Positions 43,301 through 55,308 of a stretch of DNA of 64,000 bases are shown here, piece after piece. The notes under the pieces were generated by a model. The model was not told where the DNA came from, did not search any database, and saw only the letters and a program-made list of their open reading frames with translations. Every line of letters begins with the position of its first letter. The stretch's first letter is position 1. Origin of the DNA: Isochrysis galbana (taxonomy: Eukaryota > Haptophyta > Isochrysidales > Isochrysidaceae); NCBI GenBank assembly GCA_018136815.1, contig CM030942.1, positions 115,976 through 179,975 on the forward strand. Reading direction: 5' to 3'. The position numbers were made by a program, and so were the translations under genes.

Positions 43301-43400
43301 NNNNNNNNNNNNNNNNNNNNNNNNNNNNNNNNNNNNNNNNNNNNNNNNNNNNNNNNNNNNNNNNNNNNNNNNNNNNNNNNNNNNNNNNNNNNNNNNNNNN
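43301..43400. other. Assembly gap (100 N)
   Basis: Exactly 100 N, between the interrupted pol linker and a (CT)n tract. Confidence 0.98.
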
Positions 43401-43648
<248 letters not shown>

Positions 43649-43704
43649 CAAGGCGATCAGATCAAAACAGGGGAAAACACGCCGAAACGGGGGGGGCATG
43701 GGCG

Positions 43705-44110
43705 CGGACGCGGCGCCCGAGCCCTTCTCCGGCTACGGCGGCTTCCCCGGCGCTCCCACGGCGCTCGGAGGGCCGGAGCGGTACGCGAGGAGGCTCGGAT
43801 AGGAGGGCTGGGCTGCTGCGGTCGCCATCGGCGACGGGCCGGGCCGACATTATGGCCCGGCGGCTATCGCGGCCCCTACGCCCCTGTGCATCCCTTGTGG
43901 GCCCGGCGCCAGAGCTACGGCGGCATCGCGGGCGCTCCGACGGCGCTCGGAGGGCCGGAGCGGTACGCGAGGAGGCGCGGATCGGAGGGCCGGGCTGCTG
44001 CGGTCGCCATCGGCGACGGGCCGGGCCGACATTATGGCCCGGCCGCCATCCTGCCCTGTGCACCTGTAGCGGGCGCGGTGCCCGAACCAATCTGCGGCTA
44101 TGTCGGCTTC
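43705..44110. repeat. About 180-bp GC-rich tandem repeat, two-and-a-bit units
   Basis: The block GGCGCTCGGAGGGCCGGAGCG ... GGGCCGACATTATGGCCCGG occurs at 43762-43862 and again at 43943-44043. The GCGGCTACG/TATGTCGGCTTCC start recurs at about 44090. The plus strand reads as Gly/Pro/Tyr-rich peptides (e.g. PTALGGPERYARR) in more than one frame, so it may be an exon of a low-complexity protein. No start or stop can be assigned. Confidence 0.6.
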
Positions 44111-44638
44111 CGAGCCGATTGTAATGCCCCCAGCCGGCCGGAGCTGCGCACGCGAGGATGCACAGGAGTATATCCCCCAATGGGCGGCGCGGTGCCTGTC
44201 TCTCCAGAAGATGCTATGTGCTGCGGTGCGTGCGTGTAGATGAAGACTTACTTTTGATGCATGCCGTGCAGTGGCGCATACGCATACGTTGTGTTGCATG
44301 AATGCGGTATAGCAATAGTGGCTATTGCAAATGCAGAAAATGTACACTATGACTACGATCTGACATAGCATTACGAAACTTGAGCATAACGAAGAGAGAG
44401 AGAGATGATCAGCCCTGGTGGCACTTGGGCTATGCTCTCGTGTCGTGCTAATGGCTAATGGTACGCCGTGTCTAATAGCTAATAGTATTCGTATTTGCCA
44501 TCTCGCTTATACTTGGTGCACTTATCGTGATGAACACTGCCATACAAGTCCACACATACACATAGGCAAGAAGCTAGGAGTTCCACAAGAGCTAAGTAGC
44601 AGTCGTCAACACTAAACACTCAACACGGCGAAACGCGT
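44111..44638. other. Intergenic region
   Basis: AT-richer DNA with no recognisable gene, between the GC-rich tandem repeat and the minus-strand hypothetical gene. Confidence 0.4.
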
Positions 44639-45232
44639 CTACGCACCGCTCGCAGCCGCCATCGCGGAATAACGAGCCATGATTTCCTCCACACTAAGAT
44701 TGACATTCGGGCCGCCGCCAGTGGGGCCAGTCCGGCTGCCGGCAGAATGCGAACGGGGCACATGGTCTGGGTCCGGGCAAGGCATATTGGGGCATGCTCT
44801 AGCCAGCACCTCGAGCGAGTCATCGGTAAGATAAAGCCGACGCTCACCATTGCGTCCTCCACCTACAACGAAAGTTTGCACGTGCGAGATGAGGATGTCA
44901 CTGCGCGACACGTTCTTGTGCTTTACGAACTTCAAACATCCTGGCCGATTGGGGTTGTAGTCGGGATGGTGCAACGCCTTGAAGTGGCCAGTCCACCCAC
45001 TCGAAACAGCGTCGTCCTCGGTGACGTGCTCGTACTCGGTGACGTCGAATACATCGCACGCGGCCCCTCCTCCGTCGAACGGAGCATGCACGATGCGCCC
45101 CAAGGCCAGCTGGCTCGCGGATAGCTTGCGAAGCTCTTGGTGGCAGAGTTTGGGATCCTTGGGGGGGGGGGGGGGTTGTTGGTGCGTGCCGTCGCAGCAG
45201 TCGGCCCGACGGGTGAACTTGTCCTGGGAAGC
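44639..45232 (-). CDS. Hypothetical protein (possible exon without its start codon)
   Basis: An open frame of just under 200 codons with no in-frame ATG near its start, so it is likely a 3' exon or a broken gene. The upstream edge is not defined. It has a Cys pair (ADCC), a Pro run, the segment TEYEHVTEDDAVSSGW, and a C-terminal VNLSVEEIMARYSAM helix. It is hydrophilic, with no signal peptide or membrane segment, and no family is recognised. Its divergent neighbour starts at 45542. The intervening 300 bp carry repeated AAGCCAACTTTTTAAGAG motifs. Confidence 0.35.
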   Translation of the reverse strand, partial: ASQDKFTRRADCCDGTHQQPPPPPKDPKLCHQELRKLSASQLALGRIVHAPFDGGGAACDVFDVTEYEHVTEDDAVSSGWTGHFKALHHPDYNPNRPGCLKFVKHKNVSRSDILISHVQTFVVGGGRNGERRLYLTDDSLEVLARACPNMPCPDPDHVPRSHSAGSRTGPTGGGPNVNLSVEEIMARYSAMAAASGA

Positions 45233-45384
45233 CAACTTTTTAAGAGAATATATTAGTATTTAAACAAAAGAGCGCTTCCAAGCCAACTTTCTGGGCGATC
45301 TGTCCATTACAGCAACAGTGCTTTTATTCGAGTTGAAAACGAAGCCAACTAAAAGTCAAACGAAGCCAACTTTTTAAGAGGAAA
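45228..45384. repeat. Short dispersed direct repeats GAAGCCAACTTTTTAAGAG
   Basis: Near-identical copies at about 45228-45247 and 45363-45382. Partial versions occur at about 45280 (AAGCCAACTTTCTGGG) and 45341 (GAAGCCAACT). They could be subterminal repeats of a small DNA transposon; no clear ends were found. Confidence 0.4.
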
Positions 45385-45541
45385 ATACACCCCCCCCCCC
45401 CTTGTGTGAGATTTTCCCACCCTTTTTGCCACTGGTAGTACACGAGCCACTGGTTTTTGCCGCCCTGCTGTCTGGCGCTGCGCTACTCCCTCTAGATCTC
45501 TCTCCCTCCTCCTCTCCTCTCCCTCTCCGAACGACTCGAGC

Positions 45542-46568
45542 ATGGCGCCGAGGAGGCAGGGCGGGGCACGACAGTTTGCAGCAGCCACAAGGCAGCCGCG
45601 TGCAACGACCACGACGCCTGAAGTTCTCGGCGTGCGCACATCCGTGAAGCCGTACACGTCATGGGCTGAGGGAGACAAGTCGGAGGACAGGGCACACGAC
45701 GCATGCGCGGTCCTCTTGAACAGCGTGACCAAGAGGAGGGACGAGGGCATGACGGACCGAATGGCAAAGAAGGCCTTGCTGGCCAACCCGCAGATCATGG
45801 CCCGGCTCGCGGTCACATCTCTGACGAATGTCATCGGCATCAATGGTCCCATCTTCCACCGCAATGCCATTGCCCTTGTCAACCAGGAGAATCCTCCCCC
45901 CGTTCCATCCTCATCGTCGACTGGGCACGCGGGCACGTCTATGCTCCCGCCTTCCTCCACACCTGAGGGCCCTCCCGAGCTGCAGAGTTCGCCTACAGTG
46001 CCAACTGTACCTTCCCTTACGGCTGTGGGCCATGGTGAGCCGGAGAGGAGGTCGCCTACCGGGCCAGCTGCACCTTCCTCCACCCCTGCGGGCCCTGGGG
46101 AACCGCAGAGTCCGTCTATTGTGCCAGGTGCACCTTCCTCCACGCGTTCTGAGGAGTCCGTCTACTGTGCCAGGTGCACCTTCTTGCACGCCTGCGGGCC
46201 CTCGGGAGCCGGACACGTCGCCTACCGTACTAGCGGTGCCTTCTTCCACGCCAGCGGCGGGACCTTGGGAGTCGGACACGTCGCCTGTCGTGCCAGCTAC
46301 GTCTTCCTGCCCGCCTCCTGCGGGCGCTCGGGAGCCGGAGGATCCGTCTACTATGCAAGCTGTGCCTTCCTCCACGGCTGTGGGCCTTCGGGAAACAGAG
46401 AGGTCGCCTATCGTGCCAGCGGTGTCTTCCTCCACACTGTCTGCGCGTCCATCGGTGGGGCAAACCGACGACGTTTCGGATAGCCAATCAGGACGAGACA
46501 AAGAGGACGACCCTACGAAGGTGGCCGCCACTGGTGGTGACGCGGAAGCGCGGAAGCTGAAGTGCTAG
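45542..46568 (+). CDS. Hypothetical repeat protein with an apparent frameshift
   Basis: Starts at ATG 45542 (MAPRRQGGARQ). A basic, then mixed N-terminal domain of about 120 residues (WAEGDKSEDRAHDACAVLLN ... GINGPIFHRNAIALVNQ) resembles nothing I know. It is followed by Pro/Ser/Thr-rich tandem repeats of about 20 aa (SPxVPAxPSSTPAGPxEPE) encoded by roughly eight 60-bp DNA repeats (45965-46450). The frame changes near 46140-46165, where one repeat is short. The second frame continues the repeats and ends in a charged tail (SQSGRDKEDDPTK) at 46568. It is a deletion between repeats, a sequencing error or an intron; I cannot tell which. The following ORF starts 30 bp later. Confidence 0.4.
45965..46450. 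repeat. 60-bp minisatellite inside the repeat protein
   Basis: About eight imperfect copies of a unit around GTGCCAGCTGTGCCTTCCTC ... GAGCCGGA. The unit is a multiple of three except at the short copy near 46140. Confidence 0.7.
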
Positions 46569-46597
46569 AACGCGATCATTCTCAAAGCTCTTCCACT

Positions 46598-47035
46598 ATG
46601 GATCCTGCGCTCACGGGCCCAACGGTGGCAGGAGGACATTGCGTGAACGGAAGCGCAGATGCGAGGGGCGGCAGCGGACTCGAGGAGGATGCGTCGGGGG
46701 TGGAGGGCGCAGACAAGGATGACGTCGCCGAGGACATGGCGGACTCGCCGGTCCCGTGCTTGAACGACCTGAGCGACATGGCCCGCCTGTTGCTCAACGT
46801 CGTTGCCAGGGGGCGGAGAACACGCAACGCTCGCAAACCCGGGAAGTACCCAGGAACCCTGCGTGTGCGGTCGAGCGATCGCGATCGAACGGGCAACAAC
46901 CCTCGAAAGTTCCAACTCATTCTGGACGACCATCCTGGCGAGAGCGAGACCTTCTCGGCGTCCGAGCTCGAGGCGGCTACGAGCGCGAATGTGCGAATCG
47001 TTGATAGTCGCAATCGCAATGAGATATTCATATAA
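46598..47035 (+). CDS. Hypothetical acidic/basic protein
   Basis: 145 aa from ATG 46598. An acidic Gly-rich N-terminus (EEDASGVEGADKDDVAED) is followed by a short helix (LSDMARLLLNVVARG), a basic stretch (RRTRNARKPGKYPG) and a C-terminal region FQLILDDHPGESETF. No domain is recognised. The open frame reaches back to overlap the end of the repeat protein at 46562, so it could be the C-terminus of that gene in another frame. The DNA downstream (47036 on) has no continuation. Confidence 0.35.
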   Translation: MDPALTGPTVAGGHCVNGSADARGGSGLEEDASGVEGADKDDVAEDMADSPVPCLNDLSDMARLLLNVVARGRRTRNARKPGKYPGTLRVRSSDRDRTGNNPRKFQLILDDHPGESETFSASELEAATSANVRIVDSRNRNEIFI

Positions 47036-49551
47036 CATACTCATCTTATCACACCAGTCATTATGTACAACCATAATTACATTATTGCTATTGTCTTGGC
47101 GGGGGCACACATAGGCGAGCTTACATCTGGGCATGATGGGAATGCATGAGCATGGTGATGGTGTTGTGCCACCACACATCACACAGACAGAGACGCATCG
47201 AAAGAGCAAGAGCAAGCACGAGCATCGCTTTCGCAATCGACAATGCAACCGAGCAGCGAGGAGGAGGAACGCACGCAGGCAAGTAGGAATGCTGGTGTAT
47301 CGACTCTTCATGTGGCACTGCCGAGCTGGAGATGCTGGGATGGATGGATGGCAGGCATAGAGCGAGATCGCAGGGGTGGGCTTGACGCGTGCATAGTAAC
47401 AGCAGGGTGATGAAGCACGCATGCAATGACATGCACGCACGTTGAGTGGTTGCGAGCCGGGAGCCGGGCAAGGTCATCGGGAGCCGAAATGAGGGGTGAG
47501 GAGAGGCGCGCAGGGAGAGTGAGGCGGGAGAGGGAGTGTAAGCGCGGCTATGCCCATCATACGCCGCCCGCAGGAGAGGGAGCGCCTCCGAGAGCCGGGA
47601 AGGGGGCTTCGAGGCGGCCCGACGAGCGCGGAGCCGTCCCGCTAGACGTGCCGGGGCCGGACGACTTCCCCGGCGGCCCAGGCGCCCGCTCCGAGAGCGG
47701 CGGGAGGGCGGTGGAGCTCGGGCGGAGCCTCGAGGCGGGGGCGCGGCGCGCATCTCGGGCTTGAAGGGCGCGCTCCCCCGCGCGTCCCCCGTTTCCGCTG
47801 GAACGCCTTTCTCGTCTCCTACTCCTCCCTTTCCCTCTCCTCTCCCTCTCCCTCTCTCTCTCTCCCCCCACCCCTCTCCCCCTCTGTGATTTGTGGCCCG
47901 TCGTACTCGGTGCCTCCAGCCAATTCGTAGCGCAATGGCTCTCCCCCTCGGTATTATTTCGGCCCCTCGAGGCTTCAGGGCCCTGAGTCAACCATTGTGC
48001 TCAGTGCTCAGTGCTCAGTCCACATGTGCTGTGTACTGGCCAGGCCAGCAACCAAAGGGTTGGGCGGCATCAAAGAGGGCTGTGTCGTAGGCGCACCACG
48101 TGCCGGGGCCCGTACGGACTGTCAATATCAAGATCGGGCGCAACTCAATCCTTAATCCTTAATAATCCCCTTGTCATTTGTCATTTTGTATTTTGTTTCT
48201 AATATAAGTTGGCGAGAACTTCAAGAGGTTCAAGGTCCCAAACAATAAAGCTCCCATATTTCAAGTGCAACCCATATTAAAAAACCTATGGTTTGGCCAT
48301 GGGCCATGGGTAACCATCCTTCCATCCTTGGCGGCTGCCGCCCACCATGGGTATGGCTATGGGCATGCCGCGTGCTACGTGATAGCCATAGCCGCATATG
48401 CAGCCAACGCCCTAGCTAGGTGCCCTAGGCAGGCGTTTGCGCACATCAGTGCCAGTGCGCACACCCGCAGGTGCAAACGAGTGCGAGTGCGAGTGGTGGG
48501 CTTCTAGAGAGACCGCTCGGTCGTATGAGGAGAGAGCACGTGCGGTGTGATTTAGTATGCGTAGTATTATATACCAAGCAAACTACAGTACAGACTGCAA
48601 ACACAAACACACCAAAACACTGTACCTAAGACCTAAAACCGCATGCCATCCCCACATCCAATGCACCCCTTACCCCAACGTGCGGCAGCGGGTGCCTGTG
48701 GCGGCGCACGCTTTCGCTTTTGCGTGTGCGTCTAACTCATCCGCGGGCGGGTCCCACAACACGGAACACGGTCACAATAGCCTCCCAACAACCCGACTTT
48801 TGCACATGCGCCTCGAAAGTCAAAGCGGCTTCTCCTTAAGCAGCCGATCGCCGATCGCCTCCTCGTCGTAGCAATGCGGGCTACACTAGCCACAGGCTAC
48901 AATCACACGGCAACACAGATGGATACCACCACAAAGCACACCGACACCAAGAACAAAGCAGCTCACGACGACCGACCGCAAAAACGAACCTCAACAATTT
49001 GGCACTCGTGCAAGCCCGCTCTCCGCCAGATGCTGCACCAAGACGCACGTCGACGCAGGGCTGTGTACTTCTCACATTCGGCATGTGCACGTCGCACGAG
49101 CTCATCGTCATGTTGCCGCTATCATCCCTCAATCGATGCAGGCAACACATGTTTCTCGCACACGGCCGAGCGCACGGGACGCATGCCGCTTCCCATACCC
49201 AAACCTCTTGACTGCGCAGTGCCCCCTCTAGGCATTTAGCCCGTACGCAGTGAGCTCTTCACCACGAGGCACTCTCAAATCGACGTACAGATCCTATCTG
49301 TGGAAGGCGGCGCGACCGCAGCCCGAACAGCCGCGTTGGAATAGCACACGACGTAGGGGATGCAAGAACGGGGGCGGACGGGGCAGGGGACAGCTCGGGA
49401 AGATAGGTGGGAAAGGGTCAAAACAGAGTTGTGCATGGGCGGGGAACTAGGTGTGGAGGCTGCGCGAGGCCACGACGGCACCCCGCAGAATAGGCACAGG
49501 GTAGCGGCGGGCGGCCTTTGCCCGGCATCGGTATTGCGCCAGGATGCACGC
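47036..49551. other. Gene-poor region
   Basis: Holds GC-rich low-complexity DNA (47470-47770), a CT-rich stretch (47810-47880) and repeated CATGGG/ATGGC patches around 48290-48370. Several open frames exist, but none has convincing protein character. No RNA gene was found. Confidence 0.4.
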
Positions 49552-51772
49552 TCATGACCAGAGCTCCTTGACCAACCGTCCCTCCGTCTCCATCGCTTGA
49601 ATAAAAGCGGCCGCCTGCGCCTCGGTCTTGCGCCCATAGTCCCTTGCCATCTGGTGTAGGGTTGAGACAACGTCACGGCCCATGGATGTGCCGCCGCAGA
49701 TATACAGGTGGGCATTCTGCGTTGCGAAGAGCGACCAAAGCTGCTTGGCGTCAGCTCGCATCAAGTCTTGCACATAGACTTTCTTCGGTCCTTCGCGCGA
49801 AAAGGCAGTGCGGAGCGCCGAGAGCGTCTTGTCCTTGAGCGCGGCGGCTAGCTCCTCCTTATAGAGGTAGTCGACGTTCGAGTAGCGGCAGCCAAAGTAG
49901 AGACGAGTGTGACCGGTACGCGGCGTGCCATTCACGGCAGCGACCTGCACAGACGGCCAGACAGCGAGAGCAATTGGGCGGGCGGTGACGGATGCGGGTG
50001 GCGCGGGGAGCGCTCGGCGTGGAGACAATCGTCGAACCCCCCCCCCCCCCCCCCCCCCCTCCCCTCCCCCCAACCCCCTCCTCGCCCCCCTCCCGTCTGT
50101 TCCCTCTTCCCGACATGCGCACCTTGAGCTCCTGCAGAAAGGCGCGGAAAGGCGCGATGCCCGTCCCAGGGCCGACCATGACAATCGGTGTTGTTGAGTC
50201 GGCGGGCAGCCGGAAGTTCGAGGCGCGCACGAAACTGACGACCTTGCCGCCGATGGGTGTGGCCTCGAGCTGCGTGGTGCACACGCCGAGTTTGGTGCGC
50301 GTCGGCGCGCCATGCATCGGCTCACGGATAATCTTGACCGTCATGTGCAGGGTGGAGCGGTCTAGCGCAGAGGCAGACGAGATCGTATAGTAGCGTGGCG
50401 CCAGTTTGGGCACGAGCTCGAGCAGCGCGCCGAGCGGGGGATTGGTGGACGGGAACTCGTCGAGCAGCTCGGTGAGCCCGCGCCCCTGCGTGTGTATGTA
50501 GTCGTGGTACTCCTCTTTCCCCGCCGCCGATGCGAGGTGATGCAAGCGTTTCGCCTCGATGGGGTCGGCCGCATGCTCAGAGAGCAGCAGCAGAAGCTGC
50601 TTTGGCACGGGCGCGCGCAGGTCAGCATGGTAACGCAGCGCATCCTCGACGGCGCACGGGGTGGGCACAGGCGGTGGTGGACCGGGCATGTCGCCCACGT
50701 CGCCGGTGAGTGGGCGGAGCCGGAAGGTGGCACGCGGCGCAAGGTGGAGCCGCCGGGCGGTCGCAGTGGCGAGCTCGTGCCCGTTGTCACACAGCACCGC
50801 CAGGTCGTCGGCGCCCTGATAGCTCAGACTGGGCTTGGTGGGGCCGGCATCGGTCGCAAGCTCGAGGTGGCGGACAGAGCCCTGCGACGCGTCCTCACAA
50901 AGCTCGCGGTTCACCAGAAGCTCCGACGAGACGAGCTTCTGCTTGGGGAACATTACCTGAAGCCACGCGAGCGGGGGCTCGGTCGAGACAGCGGCCTCGC
51001 CTACCACCTCGGCAACAAAGTTGGGCGCGGGCGCGCGCGTCTCTTCGACGCCTTCGTCAGGTGAGAGTTGCTTCCACAGCGCCGCGCGCCACGCCTCGAA
51101 GTCCGCCTCGATGTCCGCGTCATCGTCTCCAAGGCCGAGCTCAACCAGGCGTTTGCCGCCCAGCTCAGCAAGCCGTGCATCGGCCCACTTGCCCATTGAG
51201 TTGAAGTGTTCGTACTGGCGGTTGCCCAGGCCGAAGGTGGCATATGAAAGATTGGAGAGCAAACCGGCCGGCCGCTCCACCTCGTTTGCCCACTTGTAGA
51301 AGGAGAGAGCGTTGTCAGTCGGCTCTCCCTCTCCATGTGTCGCCATCAGGAAGAGGACGGGCCCTTCCATCTCCTGCAGCTCCTCCGGCTCCAGCTCCTC
51401 CAAATCGATGGCGCGCGCAGCGTAGCGACGCTGTCTGGCCTCACGCATGAGCACTGCCGCAAAGCCCTCTGCAGTGCCCGTCTGGGAGCCCCAGAGGATG
51501 GTCATGGGGCCACGGGAAGGAGCAGAGGAGCGGGCTGCAAGGGTGCCATGGGCCTTGGGGGCGGCCTGGGGGGATGCGCGAAGGGGCGATCGCTTGCGAC
51601 GGAGGAGAAGAAGAGTGAGGATGCCCGCTACCGCCGCTAGGGAGAGCGCGAGGCCGTTCTCGGCCGAGAGGAGAGGAGGGGGGGGGGGGGGGGGGGAGGG
51701 GGCGCGCGACGCGGGAGGAGGCCCATGGGGAGAGAGCGGGGGAGGAGGAGGGAGAGGGAGACGGAGCAGCAA
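49552..51772 (-). CDS. NADPH-cytochrome P450 reductase, two exons
   Basis: Exon 1 (51772-50123) and exon 2 (49944-49552) give about 680 aa, the usual CPR length. A Pro-rich N-terminus is followed by one membrane anchor (ALSLAAVAGILTLLLL, about residues 42-57). FMN-domain motifs follow: SQTGTAEGF (about 96), ATHGEGEPTDNA and FGLGNRQYEHFN. The FAD-domain motif is RYYTISSASA, the NADPH-binding motifs are GPGTGIAPFRAF and YICGGTSMGRDV, and the protein ends KELWS. It transfers electrons from NADPH to P450s at the ER. No in-frame ATG precedes the anchor: the frame opens after a TAA and begins at a TTG, whereas an ATG at about 51726 lies in another frame ahead of a G/C homopolymer (about 51669-51696). 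So the start is either in an upstream exon or hidden by a run-length error. Confidence 0.88.
49945..50122 (-). other. Intron of the P450 reductase gene
   Basis: Donor CTCAAG|GTGCGC and acceptor TGTGCAG|GTCG on the minus strand, phase 0. It contains a G-run of about 23 bases (C on the plus strand, 50037-50059). Splicing joins AFLQELK to VAAVNG upstream of the conserved LYFGCR. Confidence 0.75.
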
Positions 51773-52954
<1,182 letters not shown>

Positions 52955-53225
52955 TCAGACTTTGAGATGTTCCACGTCATCTTCGTCCGATGCGTTTGAG
53001 TCCGAATCTGAAAGATCCCATTCACACATTGCTGCCTTAGACCCTTGCTTTTGCATCTTGGTGCGGAGCGCTAGGGCCTCATGGCAGTCAACGAGCTTGT
53101 CTGCAGTGTCGTGCCGCATGGCAGCCCTTTTGTTGGATTTGATCGAACCGTAGATCGACCAATTGCGTTCGGCGGCGGAGGCGCACATGTGGAATAGGGC
53201 GCAGGCTCTATTCATGAGGACAAGC
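52955..53225 (-). pseudogene. hAT-family transposase, C-terminal dimerisation end only
   Basis: The frame reads CASAAERNWSIYGSIKSNKR, then ADKLVDCHEALALRT and an acidic tail ending at 52955. This SAAERNWS...IKSxKR...ADKLV pattern is the hAT C-terminal dimerisation domain. The catalytic part is absent. A pyrimidine-rich stretch ending CCCCTTTGAG precedes it and could be an acceptor site, with earlier exons lost or displaced by the retroposon insertion at 53394. Confidence 0.6.
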
Positions 53226-53393
53226 CTCAAAGGGGTGAGAGAGAGAGGGTAATGGAGTCTTGAGAGCGAGATGCGCGCGACATCGCACCGCACGAGCCGA
53301 CGTCACACATCGAGACTCTTCCGGACACCACTCACCATGCCAACAAAAGAAAGAAGCCAAAACTAAACGTAAACGCACGAGACAATAAATTAA

Positions 53394-55140
53394 CAATCTA
53401 TCTGAGCATTAGTACCACTACTCTCACTAGCCCGGTACTAACACGACAGCCCTCAGCGCACCTGCCCGTACACCTTGCGCGTGCTGTTGTCACAGATACA
53501 TACTACTATGTACTATGCACCCCTCCACATCTCCCCCCTCGCATGCCCCCGGCTCCCATTCTAACTCCCCACAAGTTAAAATGGGGGAAAACCCATTGAG
53601 GCGGACCGGTCGACGCCGGCCGACTCTCCGGGAAAAAGCACCGGGGGGGGGGGGAGGAACCTCTCGTCAAAAAAGAAGAACGGCCCTTACAGCTCTCGCC
53701 GCGAGCTGTCCTCGAGAAATAAAAGACTGCGCCTCGAGATACCTGCCACAGTGGTTCCCGTAGGCGTCTTGAGTCTCTCCCTCCTCCTCTTCCTCCTGTC
53801 GCCAGCCGCCCCCCTCCGCCCGTTTGCTAACGCAAATGGGTCTCGTTTCTCACCACACTCCATCGGGGGGGGTGCAAATCCCCCCCTCTCCCTCGTTCCA
53901 TTCTCTTCCGCCCCGGTCCCTGCGGCGCGTCGCCATGCGGCGCGCCATGGCCTGCTCTCAGAGGTCCTTCAGGGGCGCCCAGAGGACCAGCAGGGGCAGC
54001 TCAGGGGGCAGTGGAGGCTGGGGCTCAGCCCCTGGCCCCCCCCTGCCTCTCCCTCGCTCGCCTCGCTGGCCTTGGGTGCAGCCCTGTCAGGGCCAGGTAA
54101 ATACTTGTAGCGGAATTCGCCCAAACTTGTCGGCCAAACTTGCGTGATTCTTGGAGCTGACTGCCTAAACTTGTCTCCTCGGTCATGTCGATAGCGTGGA
54201 CGCCCATGTCCCCGTCGCTCTCCTCATCGGACTCCACGATCTGGTTGGCGCGGCGCGCAGGGAAGTTGAGGTGCTCGTCTGCCTCGCTTGCCTCGTCGCT
54301 ATCGTCTCCCCTGGCCTCCTTGCCCTCGACCGCGCCCTCGCGTCGCTGCGAAGGCGGAGGGCGAACGCCATCCTCATCCTGGGGGAGGAGACCATCACCC
54401 TCCGCCTCCGCCTCCGCGAGCGACCCGCGTTGGCGCTGGCGCGTGCAGTGGCGCTTGCCTGTGACGAGGGAGAGGCGGGCGATGAGATGCGCGCCATGGG
54501 CTCATACACGAGCGCAGGCCAGCAGGGAGAAGGGGCGGCGGGCATGGCTCACCTCGGCCCGCCATGGCGCGTCCGCCGCGGGCTATTTTGTCGCGGGTCT
54601 CATGACGACCCCAGTTTGTGTGATAAAAACGTCCTGTTTATGTATGTAAACGTATGACCGTCATTTTTTTTTTCAAAAAGTTGCCTGGGAACGTGACCAT
54701 ACGGGTATTATACCGCGTAGAGAGGTGATTTTGGGGTTTTAGTCTTAGATAAGGGGTTATACTGTTTGAGAGAGGGCGCCGCGCCCCCAAACTTGCAGCC
54801 CACTTGTAGAAAGGGCCCAAATTTCCGACGAGCTCGACCAGCCACCCAAACTTGCAAAAAAATTTGTAAAAGTATTTACCTGGCCCTAAGCCCTGAGGCC
54901 CCTGTCTGCCTGGCGACCAGGGATGGGGGGGGGAGTCAGTACGAGAGCAGGCCCATGCGGGCCTGGGAGTGCGGCTCGCGACCCGCGCCCACTAGGGGTC
55001 TGGGCTGAATTGATGAGTGCCCTGCCCCTGCCAGAGGGCAGGGGCTGGGGTTGAATGTACGGGCCCACCCCGGGGGGTGTCCGCGATGGAGAGAGGGGGG
55101 CGCGAGGCCCCCATTGACCCCCACTTATAAAAGTAGGTTC
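53394..55140 (+). mobile_element. SINE-like non-autonomous retroposon, copy 2 (host of a hAT-like element)
   Basis: Flanked by the 17-bp direct repeat ACGAGACAATAAATTAA (53377-53393 and 55141-55157). Start CAATCTATCTGAGC and end TATAAAAGTAGGTTC match copy 1. Without the nested 801-bp element its length is about 940 bp, as in copy 1. It includes a G-run at 53643-53653. Confidence 0.8.
54088..54888 (+). mobile_element. hAT-like non-autonomous DNA transposon in retroposon copy 2
   Basis: 801 bp with inverted termini: CAGGGCCAGGTAAATAC on the left, TAGGGCCAGGTAAATAC as the reverse complement of the right. The 8-bp flanks AGCCCTGT (54080-54087) and AGCCCTGA (54889-54896) match in seven of eight, as for an old hAT target duplication. 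Both ends carry several AAACTTG motifs. The minus strand holds an open acidic stretch (RRANQIVESDEESDGD) that resembles the acidic tail of a hAT transposase, so it may be an internally deleted autonomous copy. Confidence 0.75.
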
Positions 55141-55157
55141 ACGAGACAATAAATTAA

Positions 55158-55308
55158 AGGAACGAACGAAGACGAGATGAAGAATGTCCTTGTCGAGCGA
55201 GCACGATGCTTCGAGACCTCGTTGGCAACGGTGGACTCAACCAACCAAAACAAAACTCACTCAACACCTGAAATCGCATCCGTATTGAGTGGAACTCTGG
55301 ATGCGACA
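55158..55308 (-). mobile_element. 5' part of an LTR of another gypsy-like element
   Basis: Reading on the minus strand from 55308: TGTCGCATCCAGAGTTCC, directly preceded by a GGGGGG run and CTTAAGTC. This is the same polypurine/LTR junction layout as at 28055-28080. The LTR is interrupted by retroposon copy 2 and its far end was not found. Confidence 0.55.

Noticed and set aside
54183-54657. Overlapping ORFs inside the hAT-like element
   Set aside because: No catalytic transposase motif; only a possible acidic tail on the minus strand, so the element is called non-autonomous.
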